DNA of 56,824 bases from Saccharimonas sp963542675 (GTDB taxonomy: Bacteria; Patescibacteriota; Saccharimonadia; Saccharimonadales; Saccharimonadaceae), in assembly GCA_963542675.1 (NCBI GenBank), contig CAUTXC010000005.1, positions 1 through 56,824 on the forward strand, given 5' to 3'. A program made the position numbers and the translations under genes. The notes beneath the pieces are model-generated. The model searched no databases and was not told the DNA's origin. It was given only the letters and a program-made list of their open reading frames with translations. Numbering within the stretch: the stretch's first letter is position 1; each line of letters starts with the position of its first letter. Shown piece by piece: positions 42,940 to 52,199 of the stretch.

Positions 42940-44100
42940 GTGACAACCCAACCAAAAGCCAGCGCGTCCTCTGTTGGGCGCATCGTTAGCCTCGACCTCA
43001 TGCGCGGGTGGTTTTTGGTTATCATTATTCTCGACCATCTCACCTACTTCCCTAATGGTCTCACTTTCCTCACTGGCGACAGTCGTCTCGCTGTCTCGGC
43101 AGCCGAAGGGTTCTTCATTATATCCGGCCTTGTCCTGGGCATTGTGCGCGGTGCCAAGCTCCGCACACAACCCCTCATGACAGCGACGCGCTTGCTCTGG
43201 AAGCGGGCTGGTACGCTCTACCTCACGAGCATTATCGTGACGATACTATCGCTCCTGATTAGCTGGTTCTTTATTGATAATAAAGGTGTCAAGTTGCCAC
43301 TACCACTGCCCGACGGTAATTGGCTTGGCCTGGCGTGGGATATTATTACCTTACAGCAATTCTACGGCTGGGCGGACTATCTGCGCCTGTATGCACTGTT
43401 TATTGCAGTAGCACCAGGCGCGCTCTGGCTACTGCGGCGCGGCAAGTGGTATATCGTGCTAGGGCTCAGCCTACTAGTGTGGGCGCTAACACCACGGCCA
43501 GTCAGTGAACTATACCAGCCACTCACCTGGCAGGTGCTATTCTTTATGGCCTTTGCCCTGGGCTACCACCTACCAGAGATCACTGCACGCTGGCAATCAT
43601 GGCCGCTGCGCCGTCGACGCATTATCAAGCGCAGTATTGCAACGCTCTTCGCCCTCACACTCTTTACTGACGCATACGTCACCTTTGTGGCACATGGGCT
43701 GGGCGATGGCTTTCATCAAGCGCTTGCCGCAGCCGATACCGCACTCGACAATCAGTTCCTCAAGCTCGACCTACCACTGCCTCGCCTTACCCTATCGTGG
43801 CTCTGGTTTGCTGGGTTCTTTATGCTGTTTCGGCGATTCGAGGATCGCATCAAGCGGTGGCTCGGCTGGATTTTGCTGCCGTTTGGCCATAATTCGCTCT
43901 ATGTGTATACGGTGCATGCGTTCGTTATTCTCGTCATACATCTCTTTGTGGCACCAGATTATTATATTAGCGATTTTTATTTTACGTCGGTCGATCGTTT
44001 CTACGAGATCCCGGCCAACTTCGCCTTATCCGTCAGTGCACTTGCGCTTATCTACCTTGCCGTCAAGACAAAGTTTTTGATGAAGATTATTCCACGCTAA
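42940..44100 (+). CDS. OpgC-like membrane acyltransferase
   Basis: 386 aa, about ten membrane helices. SLDLMRGWFLVIIILDH at the N-terminus is the OpgC/acyltransferase-3 signature (the helix with Arg and His), and FGHNSLYVYTVH near the C-terminus is also typical. Family members O-acylate glucans or surface polysaccharide. The GTG start follows TATACT (42926-42931, extended TGC) by eight bases. It sits between murT/gatD and a GT39 protein, all envelope functions. Confidence 0.85.
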   Translation: MTTQPKASASSVGRIVSLDLMRGWFLVIIILDHLTYFPNGLTFLTGDSRLAVSAAEGFFIISGLVLGIVRGAKLRTQPLMTATRLLWKRAGTLYLTSIIVTILSLLISWFFIDNKGVKLPLPLPDGNWLGLAWDIITLQQFYGWADYLRLYALFIAVAPGALWLLRRGKWYIVLGLSLLVWALTPRPVSELYQPLTWQVLFFMAFALGYHLPEITARWQSWPLRRRRIIKRSIATLFALTLFTDAYVTFVAHGLGDGFHQALAAADTALDNQFLKLDLPLPRLTLSWLWFAGFFMLFRRFEDRIKRWLGWILLPFGHNSLYVYTVHAFVILVIHLFVAPDYYISDFYFTSVDRFYEIPANFALSVSALALIYLAVKTKFLMKIIPR

Positions 44101-44183
44101 CAGGGATCAGCTAGAGAGATAGATCTTCTTTTGTTTAATTAGTCTATCCCATCAATTAGTACGTCTTACTATACATATCCATA

Positions 44184-44207
44184 AAAAACAGAGGCCGCGC
44201 GAGCCTC
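44184..44207 (-). terminator. Terminator of tRNA-Arg(CCG)
   Basis: Minus strand: GAGGC/GCCTC stem, 7-nt loop, then TGTTTTTT. Confidence 0.8.
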
Positions 44208-44216
44208 AATTATCTA

Positions 44217-44293
44217 TGGTATACCCGGCAGGGTTCGAACCTGCGACCTTTGGTTCCGGAAACCAACGCTCTATCCAGCTGAGCTACGGGTAC
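44217..44293 (-). tRNA. tRNA-Arg(CCG)
   Basis: 77 nt with encoded CCA. Acceptor GTACCCG/CGGGTAT (one G-U), anticodon stem TTGGT/ACCAA with loop TTCCGGA. Confidence 0.94.
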
Positions 44294-44370
44294 GTATAGT
44301 GGTATTGTACCACGGATGATTATGGCTTTGCTAGTGGATTTTTTGCCAACAAATCGGTACTATAAAAGAT

Positions 44371-45972
44371 ATGAGTAAACAACTAGCGCGGCAACAATCT
44401 GCCGCTCGGGTCAAGAATTCCGCCCTTATTCTCGCTAATCGACTATTTCACCTTGTCTGCAAGATGCGACGCCATTGGTTTCGCATCGCCATTGTGGTAG
44501 CACCACTGGTGGCAATGGCACTGTGCTGGTGGATTGGCAGCCAGCAAAGTGTGTGGTTTGATGAGGCATATTCGGTGTGGCTCGCCAAGCAGCCAATCAG
44601 TGAACTCATTCGCCTCACCAGTATCGATACACACCCGCCGCTCTACTATCTCATCCTCAAGCTCTGGGCCAGCGTGTGGGGTTATAGTGAGCCAGCCCTG
44701 CGTGCCTTTAGTATCCTCTGCTATGGCGGCGCGATGGTTGGTATGGGGTGTTTCGTGCGGCGCTGGTTTGGTAAGCGCGCTGCGGGGTATACACTCCTCA
44801 CACTGATTGGCACACCCCTACTCATGCGCTACGGCTTCGAGATACGAATGTATGCGCTGGGGTCGTTGATTGGCGTAAGTGCAACCGCCGTACTGGCACG
44901 CGCTTGGCACGATGATCGCTGGCGCGACTGGACGCTCTATGCGGTGCTTGTCGCTTTCGGTATGGGGACGCTGTATTATAGCGCCTTACTCTGGCTAGCC
45001 CAGCTACTCTGGCTCATGGTTATGACCTACCGTCGCCAAGGTCTACAACAGTGGTGGAAACTGCCGTGGCTCTGGGCGTATGTAGCGAGTTTCATGCTAT
45101 TCTTACCGTGGCTACCGACCTTCCTGGGACAAATTGGCAATGGTGCTTTAGCCGAGATTGGCCAGCCGATGAACCTGCAGAATTTGCTTGGCATCGCATC
45201 CTTCAACATGATTTATAAGCCATCTTGGTTGCTAGGCGTTGTGTCGTCGCAACTTGTCCTTATTATTATCTGTGCCGTTGCGTGGGCGTGGCCTCGTGCA
45301 ATGCGTTCGTTGCCGCATCCCGAGCTTGCCTGGCTATTGCTTGCTCATGTGGGCGTGCCAGTCGCAGCACTGATCGTTGTGTCACTATCTGCTCCAATGT
45401 ATGTCGAGCGCTATCTTGCTCATGTGGTAATTAGTGGTATCACTATTGCGAGTGTTGTCCTCTATACGGCCTGCGTAGCCCTGCATCGTTCGCCATTGCG
45501 CTGGCACAAGGCTGTGTCAACCGCTCTCTTGGCACTTCTGCCAGTGGTTATGTTTTATGGTATGGTGCAGTTATCATTGCAGGGTAATTTCAACTTCCAG
45601 CGCGATGAACGACCCAACGTAAAGCAAATTGCCACCCAGCTCGGCACCTGCCGCGATGGGAGTGTTATCCTTGCGGCCGACCCGTACATCGCCATAGAGA
45701 TAAGCTATTATCTCGAGCAAGCGCAGTCACATTGCCCCATCTACATGGCCTATGTGGGTGGCCCACTGATGGGCGGCTACGCACCGCTCGAAGGAAGTAC
45801 CACGTACCGCAAGGTAGCCGACACCACTCAGCCCTTTACCGATGCCAAAAAAATCAACGTTCTCTACTATAGCAGCTCGACCGCAACCACCACCCCAACA
45901 CTACCCAGCGCTTACACTCTGCGTTCCGTCACTGGTGACCCACTCGTGCTGATGCAGTTTGCCCGTGACTAG
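44371..45972 (+). CDS. GT39/ArnT-like polyprenol-dependent glycosyltransferase
   Basis: 533 aa, roughly 11 membrane helices and a C-terminal outside domain of about 110 residues. The catalytic acidic pair is in VWFDEAYS (Asp64, Glu65), followed by DTHPPLYYLILKLW, the signature of this GT-C fold. It would move a sugar from a lipid carrier onto a protein or surface lipid outside the membrane. TACTAT (44359-44364) precedes the ATG by six bases. Confidence 0.85.
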   Translation: MSKQLARQQSAARVKNSALILANRLFHLVCKMRRHWFRIAIVVAPLVAMALCWWIGSQQSVWFDEAYSVWLAKQPISELIRLTSIDTHPPLYYLILKLWASVWGYSEPALRAFSILCYGGAMVGMGCFVRRWFGKRAAGYTLLTLIGTPLLMRYGFEIRMYALGSLIGVSATAVLARAWHDDRWRDWTLYAVLVAFGMGTLYYSALLWLAQLLWLMVMTYRRQGLQQWWKLPWLWAYVASFMLFLPWLPTFLGQIGNGALAEIGQPMNLQNLLGIASFNMIYKPSWLLGVVSSQLVLIIICAVAWAWPRAMRSLPHPELAWLLLAHVGVPVAALIVVSLSAPMYVERYLAHVVISGITIASVVLYTACVALHRSPLRWHKAVSTALLALLPVVMFYGMVQLSLQGNFNFQRDERPNVKQIATQLGTCRDGSVILAADPYIAIEISYYLEQAQSHCPIYMAYVGGPLMGGYAPLEGSTTYRKVADTTQPFTDAKKINVLYYSSSTATTTPTLPSAYTLRSVTGDPLVLMQFARD

Positions 45973-46078
45973 TGCCCGAGCACTATACCATCTCTACAGT
46001 GGTGGATAGTTCATAGCCTCACCTATTAATTGCAGATTACCCCGCCATCATCTACACTAGAAAGACAAGGAGGCATGT

Positions 46079-46687
46079 ATGATCGAACAACTCAAAAGAC
46101 AGCTTATTGGTGCGTGGTGGGTGATTATTATCATGAGCCTGTCATTGATTATCTTTGGTGGAGTATCGCTTGTGGTGCCAGCAGTGACTCTCACTGTTTT
46201 GATGACACTCCTCGCTATTTTGATCATCATCTGGGGTCTGTCGCAGCTGGTACGTGGGCTGCAGGTAGCAGATGGTCAAGCGAAGACGTTTCTCGTAGTG
46301 GTAGGTGCGCTGCTTATTCTGCTTGGCATAGTGATGCTTGCCAACCCTCGGGTCAGTGTGGCAACACTCAGCTTTGTGCTTGGCTGGGTGGTGATGCTGC
46401 GCAGCCTCATCGACGTTATACTCAGCCGCATCTTCCCTGCCGGGAGCCGTACGCGAGCGCTCTGGCTAATGTCTGGTGTGATCGGTGTGATCGTGAGCTT
46501 CATCCTCTGGCTCTTCCCTGTCGGCAGTGCCCAGCTTTTCGTCCAAATCGTTGGTGGCTATGCACTGGTTAATGGCATCATTCTCCTTACCAATGCCATT
46601 GAGCTGCGCCGTACAGTGCGCCATCGTATGCGTGGGCATCGCACAGTTCATAAACCAATCGACCGGGATAAGGTGATCGACCTGTAG
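46079..46687 (+). CDS. HdeD/DUF308 family membrane protein
   Basis: 202 aa with six membrane helices in three pairs and short loops; LLILLGIVMLANP after the third helix is the typical repeat of the family. In enterobacteria HdeD is linked to acid stress; the role here is unknown. The C-terminal tail is basic (RRTVRHRMRGHR). Strong AAGGAGG six bases upstream of the ATG. Confidence 0.85.
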   Translation: MIEQLKRQLIGAWWVIIIMSLSLIIFGGVSLVVPAVTLTVLMTLLAILIIIWGLSQLVRGLQVADGQAKTFLVVVGALLILLGIVMLANPRVSVATLSFVLGWVVMLRSLIDVILSRIFPAGSRTRALWLMSGVIGVIVSFILWLFPVGSAQLFVQIVGGYALVNGIILLTNAIELRRTVRHRMRGHRTVHKPIDRDKVIDL

Positions 46688-46695
46688 CATAGATT

Positions 46696-46728
46696 GCAAT
46701 ATTTATCTATCAAAATATGTTGCTTTTT
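46696..46728 (+). terminator. Terminator of the HdeD-like gene
   Basis: GCAA-TATTT pairs with AAATA-TGTTGC (small bulge), followed by TTTTTG. Confidence 0.5.
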
Positions 46729-46974
46729 GCCCTGCCGCACACACTCAGGGCTAGTATCTCGAAAGCACCGATCTCGCACCACTAGATAGAGCTAAATACC
46801 GGTTATTGCAACGAAATTTCATAAGGCAGCGAGGAAAATGCGGTTAGTATAGAAAAGAGCTAGGCTTGAGGCCGTACTACCTTAGCCTCACCCCATTCAT
46901 TGCTATCTTAGCTGGCAGAGTATACGGCTCGCGGAGAGTAACATCTGGGTTTAGATCTTTATGATGCTAAAATT

Positions 46975-47451
46975 TTATCTCTGCAACTCCGGCTCACACA
47001 CTGCCGGTTGGGTTGGCTCAACGGCGCGGATCACATGGCAGTAGCGCAGCACACCATCGGTCGCTCGCGACTCATTCTCGCCAGATTGCGCACGGTAGGT
47101 ATCACACTCGCCCTCTTTGGGCTCGCTCTCTGAGCCCTTCACATGATAGACAAGCCCCCGAGTGGTGCGCGTCGTTGCCTCTATGCAGTATGTTGCCGAT
47201 GCGACGTATTTGAGTGTCGCTGTCACATTCTCACTCTTATTATAATCAGCTGGGAGCGATGTAGGATAGCCATTATAAAACGTCCTATAGGCTGTCATTG
47301 CCGCGGCAGCAGCCCGCAGATCACTCACGAGCTCCGTCTGGGCTGCACGCTGACGCCACGCACCATACCCCACAATCGACGCCGACACCAAGATCGCTAG
47401 TATCGCCACTACCGTCAAAATCTCGACTAGCGTAAACCCTCGCTTATTCAT
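46975..47451 (-). CDS. Type IV prepilin-like protein
   Basis: 158 aa. Five-residue leader MNKRG, then FTLVEILTVVAILAILVSASIVGYGAW: class III signal with Glu5. Four cysteines in the soluble part, the outer ones able to close a C-terminal loop. Distant from the pilin cluster at 25822-28152, so the genome has dispersed pilins. Leaderless: TATGAT (47463-47458) is six bases before the ATG. Confidence 0.88.
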   Translation of the reverse strand: MNKRGFTLVEILTVVAILAILVSASIVGYGAWRQRAAQTELVSDLRAAAAAMTAYRTFYNGYPTSLPADYNKSENVTATLKYVASATYCIEATTRTTRGLVYHVKGSESEPKEGECDTYRAQSGENESRATDGVLRYCHVIRAVEPTQPAVCEPELQR

Positions 47452-47553
47452 GCCTTCATCATAACATAAGCATCTTGGAGAGTACAGATGGTATTACTGT
47501 GTTTTGTCGATACATGATCGCCCACCCGCATTCACTGCCTGATCTGGATTACT

Positions 47554-48162
47554 CTACGCCAAGTAGCTGATAATCTCATCTGCCACTGCAATAGCCGATG
47601 GATAGGTGCTCGTGTCAATCGGGCCACCAGGTGTTAGATCGTGGCTGGCCAGTACCGCTGGGAATTGCTGCATGCTATCCATGTCGTCTTCGCCATCACG
47701 CATAAATTCTTCGAAGCTCTGAATCACCGCTGCATCGCGCCCAGCACGCCGCCTCGCCTCGGCCACTCCCTTAAAGCGCTCGTAGCGGAGTTCATCTGGC
47801 GCTGTGAGCACAACCGTCCGGTAGCGATCACCCAGTCGCTCCTTAAGGCGACAAGCGCTGCGGTAGTCACGCAGGCCATCGAGCACCACTAGCTCCACAC
47901 CAGGCCGCTCAAGTAGCTCCAGTGCCCGGTCGGCCAGCAAGCTCGGCGCAGACTCCGTCATGATTTGCAGCACGCGCAAATAATCGCTCCGCTTGCGCAG
48001 TGTAATATGATGGCTCGCGGCATATTCGCGCAAGACATCGCTCGGGCGAAACAAAACAACCCCGGCACCCAGCCGCGGCATTAGCTCACGAATTGTTGAT
48101 GATTTGCCGGCGAGTTCTCGCCCAGTAATATTCACAATTTGGATGGTTCGAGTAGATCTCAT
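47554..48162 (-). CDS. P-loop kinase-like protein (AAA/nucleotide-kinase fold)
   Basis: 202 aa soluble protein. Walker A-like GRELAGKSST (residues 13-22), a later hhhhDG (LVVLDGLRD) as Walker B/base-binding strand, and a lid-like segment EARRRAGRDAAV. This order fits dephospho-CoA-kinase/adenylate-kinase-like proteins. The acceptor substrate is unknown. TACAAT lies seven bases before the ATG at 48162; the longer upstream reading is rejected. Confidence 0.7.
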   Translation of the reverse strand: MRSTRTIQIVNITGRELAGKSSTIRELMPRLGAGVVLFRPSDVLREYAASHHITLRKRSDYLRVLQIMTESAPSLLADRALELLERPGVELVVLDGLRDYRSACRLKERLGDRYRTVVLTAPDELRYERFKGVAEARRRAGRDAAVIQSFEEFMRDGEDDMDSMQQFPAVLASHDLTPGGPIDTSTYPSAIAVADEIISYLA

Positions 48163-48589
48163 ACACCCTATTGTAGCATGGCATTCGCGGCAGAAATACC
48201 TCAAAAACGGCAAATTTATGGTATTTGTTCTATTTTTGGCTCATAACCTCTGGTGCACTCTCATCTCTGCCTGCAGTTTTATGCAATGAAATAATGATGA
48301 TTCGTCGCTATAATAAGCGCTATACTCTCGCGCGCAGAGGGTGAATGTTCTAGAAAAGCATTCATTTTATGCAGCTGAATTAGCATCAGAAAGCGTGTGA
48401 AGTGAGCCACTGGGCTGCGGAATGAAAGCGTCTCGGTATTTGTAATAAGATATATTATTGCATCATTATGTATAATATTGTGTATTATATGTTATTACCC
48501 CTGTTTTTGGGCACATTATGCAATATTGTGCGTTATTTTGCCATTTTCCTCTTCCCTTTTTGCGACCTCTGTTGTATAGTGAATGGACT
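48163..48589. other. AT-rich intergenic region with repeats and promoter-like boxes
   Basis: Contains tandem -10-like boxes (CTATAATAAGCGCTATACT near 48310-48330), a hairpin GAATG/CATTC (about 48343-48363), the imperfect direct repeat at 48474/48522, and the promoter of the Tat-signal gene. No ORF of note. Confidence 0.4.
48474..48536. repeat. Imperfect direct repeat AATATTGTG(T/C)(A/G)TTAT
   Basis: 15-mers at 48474-48488 and 48522-48536 with two differences, both preceded by CATTATG. They lie 50-100 bp upstream of the Tat-signal gene and could be activator or repressor sites. Confidence 0.45.
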
Positions 48590-49258
48590 ATGCATACACA
48601 ACAGAGAACAAACAGGGGTCATGAAGCCCCACATTCTTCACCAACACCCAAATGTGGTGATGACAAGTACCGTCACTTGGTAGAGAACTCTACCATTCAG
48701 TCTGAGTCACAGCGCTCAAAGTCTAAGAGTGTCTCACGACGAAACTTTCTTGGAGCCGCTGCAGTGCTAGGACTAACAGCGGGATTCATCGCTTCACGAT
48801 CAAAAGATAACTACGATCAGCGTCCATCTGCCGCTGAGCATCAACCCACCCCCGAAGAGCAAGCTACCCAACTAGTCGATGCGTATAGCGATTACCTCAG
48901 CCAGCGCAAAGCCTACGAAGCAGGCCAGGTTACTCAGGAGCCCCAGCCACCGGTTGAGCTAAGCAATATTACTACACGACAGGTTGAGGCTGGCGACAGC
49001 ATCGGTAGTGTGGTAGACCGGCACATCGCCACACTCGCCGAAGCAGATACATTCCATGCTAAGCCCGAGCAAGATGGCGTGACTAATGCTACGTCGGCCC
49101 GCGTTGCTGAGCTCCACCTGACCGATGGCAACACGCGCTACGAGCTGCAGCCTGGCGACATCGTAACACTCGCGCAATACCAGGGTTTTGTTGTGCCGCT
49201 GGCAATCAACTCGCACGAGCCAAGCTCCGGCGTGTCACAGCACACTCTCGAGCCATAA
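48590..49258 (+). CDS. Exported protein with twin-arginine (Tat) signal
   Basis: 222 aa. About 48 polar residues precede SRRNFLGAAAVLGLTAGF, a near-perfect Tat motif (S-R-R-x-F-L-x) and short hydrophobic core at residues 49-66. No lipobox cysteine follows. The mature part has Pro/Gln-rich stretches and a beta-strand-like C-terminus (RYELQPGDIVTLAQYQGFVVPL). No family is recognised. The start at 48590 follows TATAGT (48575-48580) by nine bases. The gene is followed by a strong terminator. Confidence 0.65.
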   Translation: MHTQQRTNRGHEAPHSSPTPKCGDDKYRHLVENSTIQSESQRSKSKSVSRRNFLGAAAVLGLTAGFIASRSKDNYDQRPSAAEHQPTPEEQATQLVDAYSDYLSQRKAYEAGQVTQEPQPPVELSNITTRQVEAGDSIGSVVDRHIATLAEADTFHAKPEQDGVTNATSARVAELHLTDGNTRYELQPGDIVTLAQYQGFVVPLAINSHEPSSGVSQHTLEP

Positions 49259-49278
49259 CTATTTCATGCGCTGTAGTA

Positions 49279-49306
49279 AACCAGCCAGCCACTCTGGCTG
49301 GTTTTT
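49279..49306 (+). terminator. Terminator of the Tat-signal gene
   Basis: AACCAGCCA/TGGCTGGTT, perfect 9-bp stem, 7-nt loop, then TTTGG. Confidence 0.85.
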
Positions 49307-49363
49307 GGTATGAGCATAGCTAGTTCGCTCTCTCGCATCAAGAGTGATATAATAGCGTATACG

Positions 49364-49711
49364 ATGCAAATGGAGCAGGTGCAAGCACTGATTTTTACGA
49401 TTCGCCAGGCGGATGCCACGCGGCTCAATGACCTCGCATATGCCGAGAAAACGGTGCGCATGCTTGCCAAGGTAGCTGGCCTGCACGCATTGGAATCTGT
49501 CTCACATCAGTTCTCGCCGCAAGGCGTGAGTGTGTCGCTGCTGCTCGCGGAGTCGCACGCCACCATCCACACCTGGCCCGAGAGCTGCGGAGCGTACCTC
49601 AGTATTGCCACGTGCCAGCCCTTAGGTGAGGATACAATCGAGACTCTTCGCCAAGCCATTGCAGACGCATTTTATACCAATACTATAACGATCGAAAGCG
49701 CTGTATTATGA
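49364..49711 (+). CDS. speD: S-adenosylmethionine decarboxylase proenzyme
   Basis: 115 aa class 1B AdoMetDC, which self-cleaves to make a pyruvoyl group and decarboxylates AdoMet for aminopropyl transfer. All key residues are present: cleavage site AESHATIHTWPE with Ser64, processing His69 and Ser56, and acid/base Cys84 in ATCQP. First gene of a speD-DUF4178-speE operon. The start follows an extended TGA-TATAAT (49348-49353) by ten bases; an ATG 18 codons upstream would precede the promoter. Compare the dead paralogue at 2685. Confidence 0.93.
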   Translation: MQMEQVQALIFTIRQADATRLNDLAYAEKTVRMLAKVAGLHALESVSHQFSPQGVSVSLLLAESHATIHTWPESCGAYLSIATCQPLGEDTIETLRQAIADAFYTNTITIESAVL

Positions 49712-50412
49712 CCAAACGCACCAAAGCTCGCCTCAAGATTAATGATGTCCTGCGCGGCAAGCGAACCAACTTCCGTGCAGTGGGTTGCTTGTTGTTTAAA
49801 GAAGAAAACCCCGAAACCAAGCAAACCTCCTACTGGGAAGAATGGGAGCTGACGGGCCTCGAAAATTACGATAGCTGGGTAGAATACGACCACGATAGCA
49901 AGGTTGTGTCGCTCTATGAGCCAGTGCGGTTTGCCCAGCGGCTTGAGCCAGAACACCTCGCTGCTGGCAATGAGTTTACCATTACGCTCGAGGATGGCAC
50001 GGTGCAAACCATTACCGTTGCAGAGGCTGGCGAAGGCATCATTATGGCCATCCACGGTAAGAACGCCTACCAGGTCTTCGAGGGTGAACCAATGGCCTAT
50101 GCTAGCCTACACTACACCGACACCGAGACTGGTGCTACCACCACCTACACAGTAGAAAAATACAACCAGCGTGAGTACGATGTTTACCGCAAAACACCCT
50201 TGTCCGATGCGCAGCAAAAGGAACTATTTGGCCGGCTCATCCGTCCGCGCAACTGGCCGCTATTTTGGCGCTGGGTAGGAATTATTGCCTTTGTTAGTTC
50301 ACTATTGTTTGCCATCTATGATGAGTTCTTTAGCCATGATAATTCGCACAGCACCGGCACCTATCACGGGCGTAGCGTCTATGGTGGTGGTAGTGGCGGC
50401 GTAGGCAAATAA
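49708..50412 (+). CDS. DUF4178 protein with C-terminal membrane anchor
   Basis: 234 aa. Beta-rich domain (residues 12-150) with YWEEWELTGLENYDSWVEYD, matching DUF4178, which I know as a companion of SpeD/SpeE-type genes in other bacteria. One membrane helix at about residues 188-207 and a Gly/Ser/His-rich tail follow. The function of the domain is not established. Overlaps speD by four bases, so it is co-translated with it. Confidence 0.8.
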   Translation: MTKRTKARLKINDVLRGKRTNFRAVGCLLFKEENPETKQTSYWEEWELTGLENYDSWVEYDHDSKVVSLYEPVRFAQRLEPEHLAAGNEFTITLEDGTVQTITVAEAGEGIIMAIHGKNAYQVFEGEPMAYASLHYTDTETGATTTYTVEKYNQREYDVYRKTPLSDAQQKELFGRLIRPRNWPLFWRWVGIIAFVSSLLFAIYDEFFSHDNSHSTGTYHGRSVYGGGSGGVGK

Positions 50413-50442
50413 CCTGGACGTGGAAGGCATACAGAAGACACT

Positions 50443-51993
50443 ATGGCACATACTCGCGTCACGCCACCAGGCACCAAGCGTATCACCAACAAGGAAAATA
50501 TCGCGCTGTTTGCGGCAGCGCTCCTCGTGGCAATTGGCGGACTCATCTACGAGCTCATCTTGGGTACGGCTGCCTCATACCTAGTGGGTGATTCAATCCT
50601 GAGTTTTAGCCTGGCAACTGGTATAACCCTCTTTGGCATGGGGGTCGGGTCGTTGCTCGTGCGACATATTCACTGGCACCCAGCCACAAGCTTCGCCGTT
50701 AATGAAATCCTACTAGGGTTAGTGGGTGGTAATTCGGTGCTCCTGCTATACAGCGCCTTTAGCTTGAGCAAGCTACACTGGCCAGTATTTGCGCTGATTA
50801 GCCTGGTGATTGGTGTGCTGATCGGCCTGGAAATTCCGCTACTCGTCAAGATGTTTACACGGTACGGCCGACCGTCTTCGGTAGAACTACTCAGTAAGGT
50901 GCTCGCAATCGATTACTTTGGCGCGCTGGTAGCCTCACTGATCTTCCCACTCTTCCTATTACCAAGTCTTGGTCTGATGCGCAGCACCTACTTGATCGCC
51001 ACGCTTAACATCGCCGTGGCAGTGCTGATTCTGCTGCAGCTGAAGACTTCGCGTAGGCTCCTAATTGCCAGTGTGGTAGCAACCATTCTGCTACTAGGGC
51101 TATTCTTTGGTGCCAGCTGGCTGGAACATCGCATTGACACCAAGGCCTATAAAGACCCAGTCATTCTCTACCAGCAGTCGGCTTACCAAAAGATTGTCCT
51201 CACAAAGTACAAGCAGGATTTACGCCTGTATCTGAATAACAATCTCCAGTTTTCTAGCCTAGACGAAGCCCGCTACCACGAAACGCTAGCCGGCGCGGCG
51301 ATGACAGCGGTCAAGCAACCCAAAAACGTGCTGATTATGGGCGGTGGCGACGGGCTGCTGGCGCGCGAGATCCTTAAGTACCCCAGTGTGGAGCACATCA
51401 CCCTAGTGGATATCGATCCGGCTATGACGCAGCTGGCGCGCACCAATCCCCTACTAGTCGAGCAAAACAAGCGCTCGCTTGCTAGCCCCAAAGTGCGCGT
51501 CGTGAATGAGGACGCTTTTTTATTTGCCTTCAATACGCACCAGGCGTATGACGCCATTCTAATCGACCTCGTCGACCCATCGAACGACCGCTTAGCCAAG
51601 CTCTACTCGCAGCAATTCTACCGCCAGGCTGAGCGTATTCTCAGCCCCACTGGCGTAATGATCACCCAAGCAACATCGTCGTACTTTTCGCCAAACGCCT
51701 TCGCAACGGTAGCCAGTACTATCACATCTGCCCAACCCCAGCGACATATCACGCCTTTTAGTATTAATGTGCCTTCCTTTGGCGAGTGGGGCTTTGTGCT
51801 GTCGACAAAGGATAAAGCCAGCCTGCTGAGCCAGCCGCTGCCGCCTGGGCTCAGCTACACCGATACCAAACTGCTTGACTACACCCTGCGCCAGCGCCCC
51901 GCTAGCCTACCCCCAGCGGGCATCTCTACCCTACTGACACCGCGAATCATCGACGTCTATAATCGTGATATGGGACAGTGGCGGTATCAATAA
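50443..51993 (+). CDS. speE: Membrane-fused polyamine aminopropyltransferase (spermidine synthase-like)
   Basis: 516 aa. Seven or so membrane helices occupy residues 18-226, then a spermidine-synthase domain: Rossmann motif MGGGDGLLAREI (299-310), VDIDP, and the active-site strand AILIDLVDPSND (usual form SDxTDPxGP, so the GP is altered). It would transfer the aminopropyl group from the SpeD product. The membrane fusion suggests work at the membrane, perhaps on a target presented by the DUF4178 protein. Confidence 0.88.
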   Translation: MAHTRVTPPGTKRITNKENIALFAAALLVAIGGLIYELILGTAASYLVGDSILSFSLATGITLFGMGVGSLLVRHIHWHPATSFAVNEILLGLVGGNSVLLLYSAFSLSKLHWPVFALISLVIGVLIGLEIPLLVKMFTRYGRPSSVELLSKVLAIDYFGALVASLIFPLFLLPSLGLMRSTYLIATLNIAVAVLILLQLKTSRRLLIASVVATILLLGLFFGASWLEHRIDTKAYKDPVILYQQSAYQKIVLTKYKQDLRLYLNNNLQFSSLDEARYHETLAGAAMTAVKQPKNVLIMGGGDGLLAREILKYPSVEHITLVDIDPAMTQLARTNPLLVEQNKRSLASPKVRVVNEDAFLFAFNTHQAYDAILIDLVDPSNDRLAKLYSQQFYRQAERILSPTGVMITQATSSYFSPNAFATVASTITSAQPQRHITPFSINVPSFGEWGFVLSTKDKASLLSQPLPPGLSYTDTKLLDYTLRQRPASLPPAGISTLLTPRIIDVYNRDMGQWRYQ

Positions 51994-52164
51994 AGAGCAC
52001 TTTGTGTGGAGCCTAACCTCTTCCTGATATCAATCTATAATCACAATCCATCATGTGCGGATATACAGTCTAGCCAAAACTAACCCGTCAGAACTGCCGC
52101 ATTCCTTGCTTTACTCATCAACACCTACTAACTCTTCTATACTATTGGGATATTTTGCGTATGT

Positions 52165-52199
52165 TTGCTCTGCAGGCTGGTATATCGTATGATATATTT
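52165..52199 (+). promoter_or_regulatory. Leaderless promoter with palindrome ahead of the nitrilase-like gene
   Basis: -35 TTGCTC (52165-52170), 17-bp spacer, -10 TATGAT (52188-52193), six bases to the ATG. TATATC-GTAT-GATATA (52181-52196) overlaps the -10. Half-sites resemble the murA/murB operator, but the arms are 2 bp closer. Confidence 0.5.

Noticed and set aside
49333..49352. Possible murA-type operator at speD (ATCA-N4-TGAT)
   Set aside because: Arms match for only four bases, part of which is the extended -10; not distinguishable from chance.
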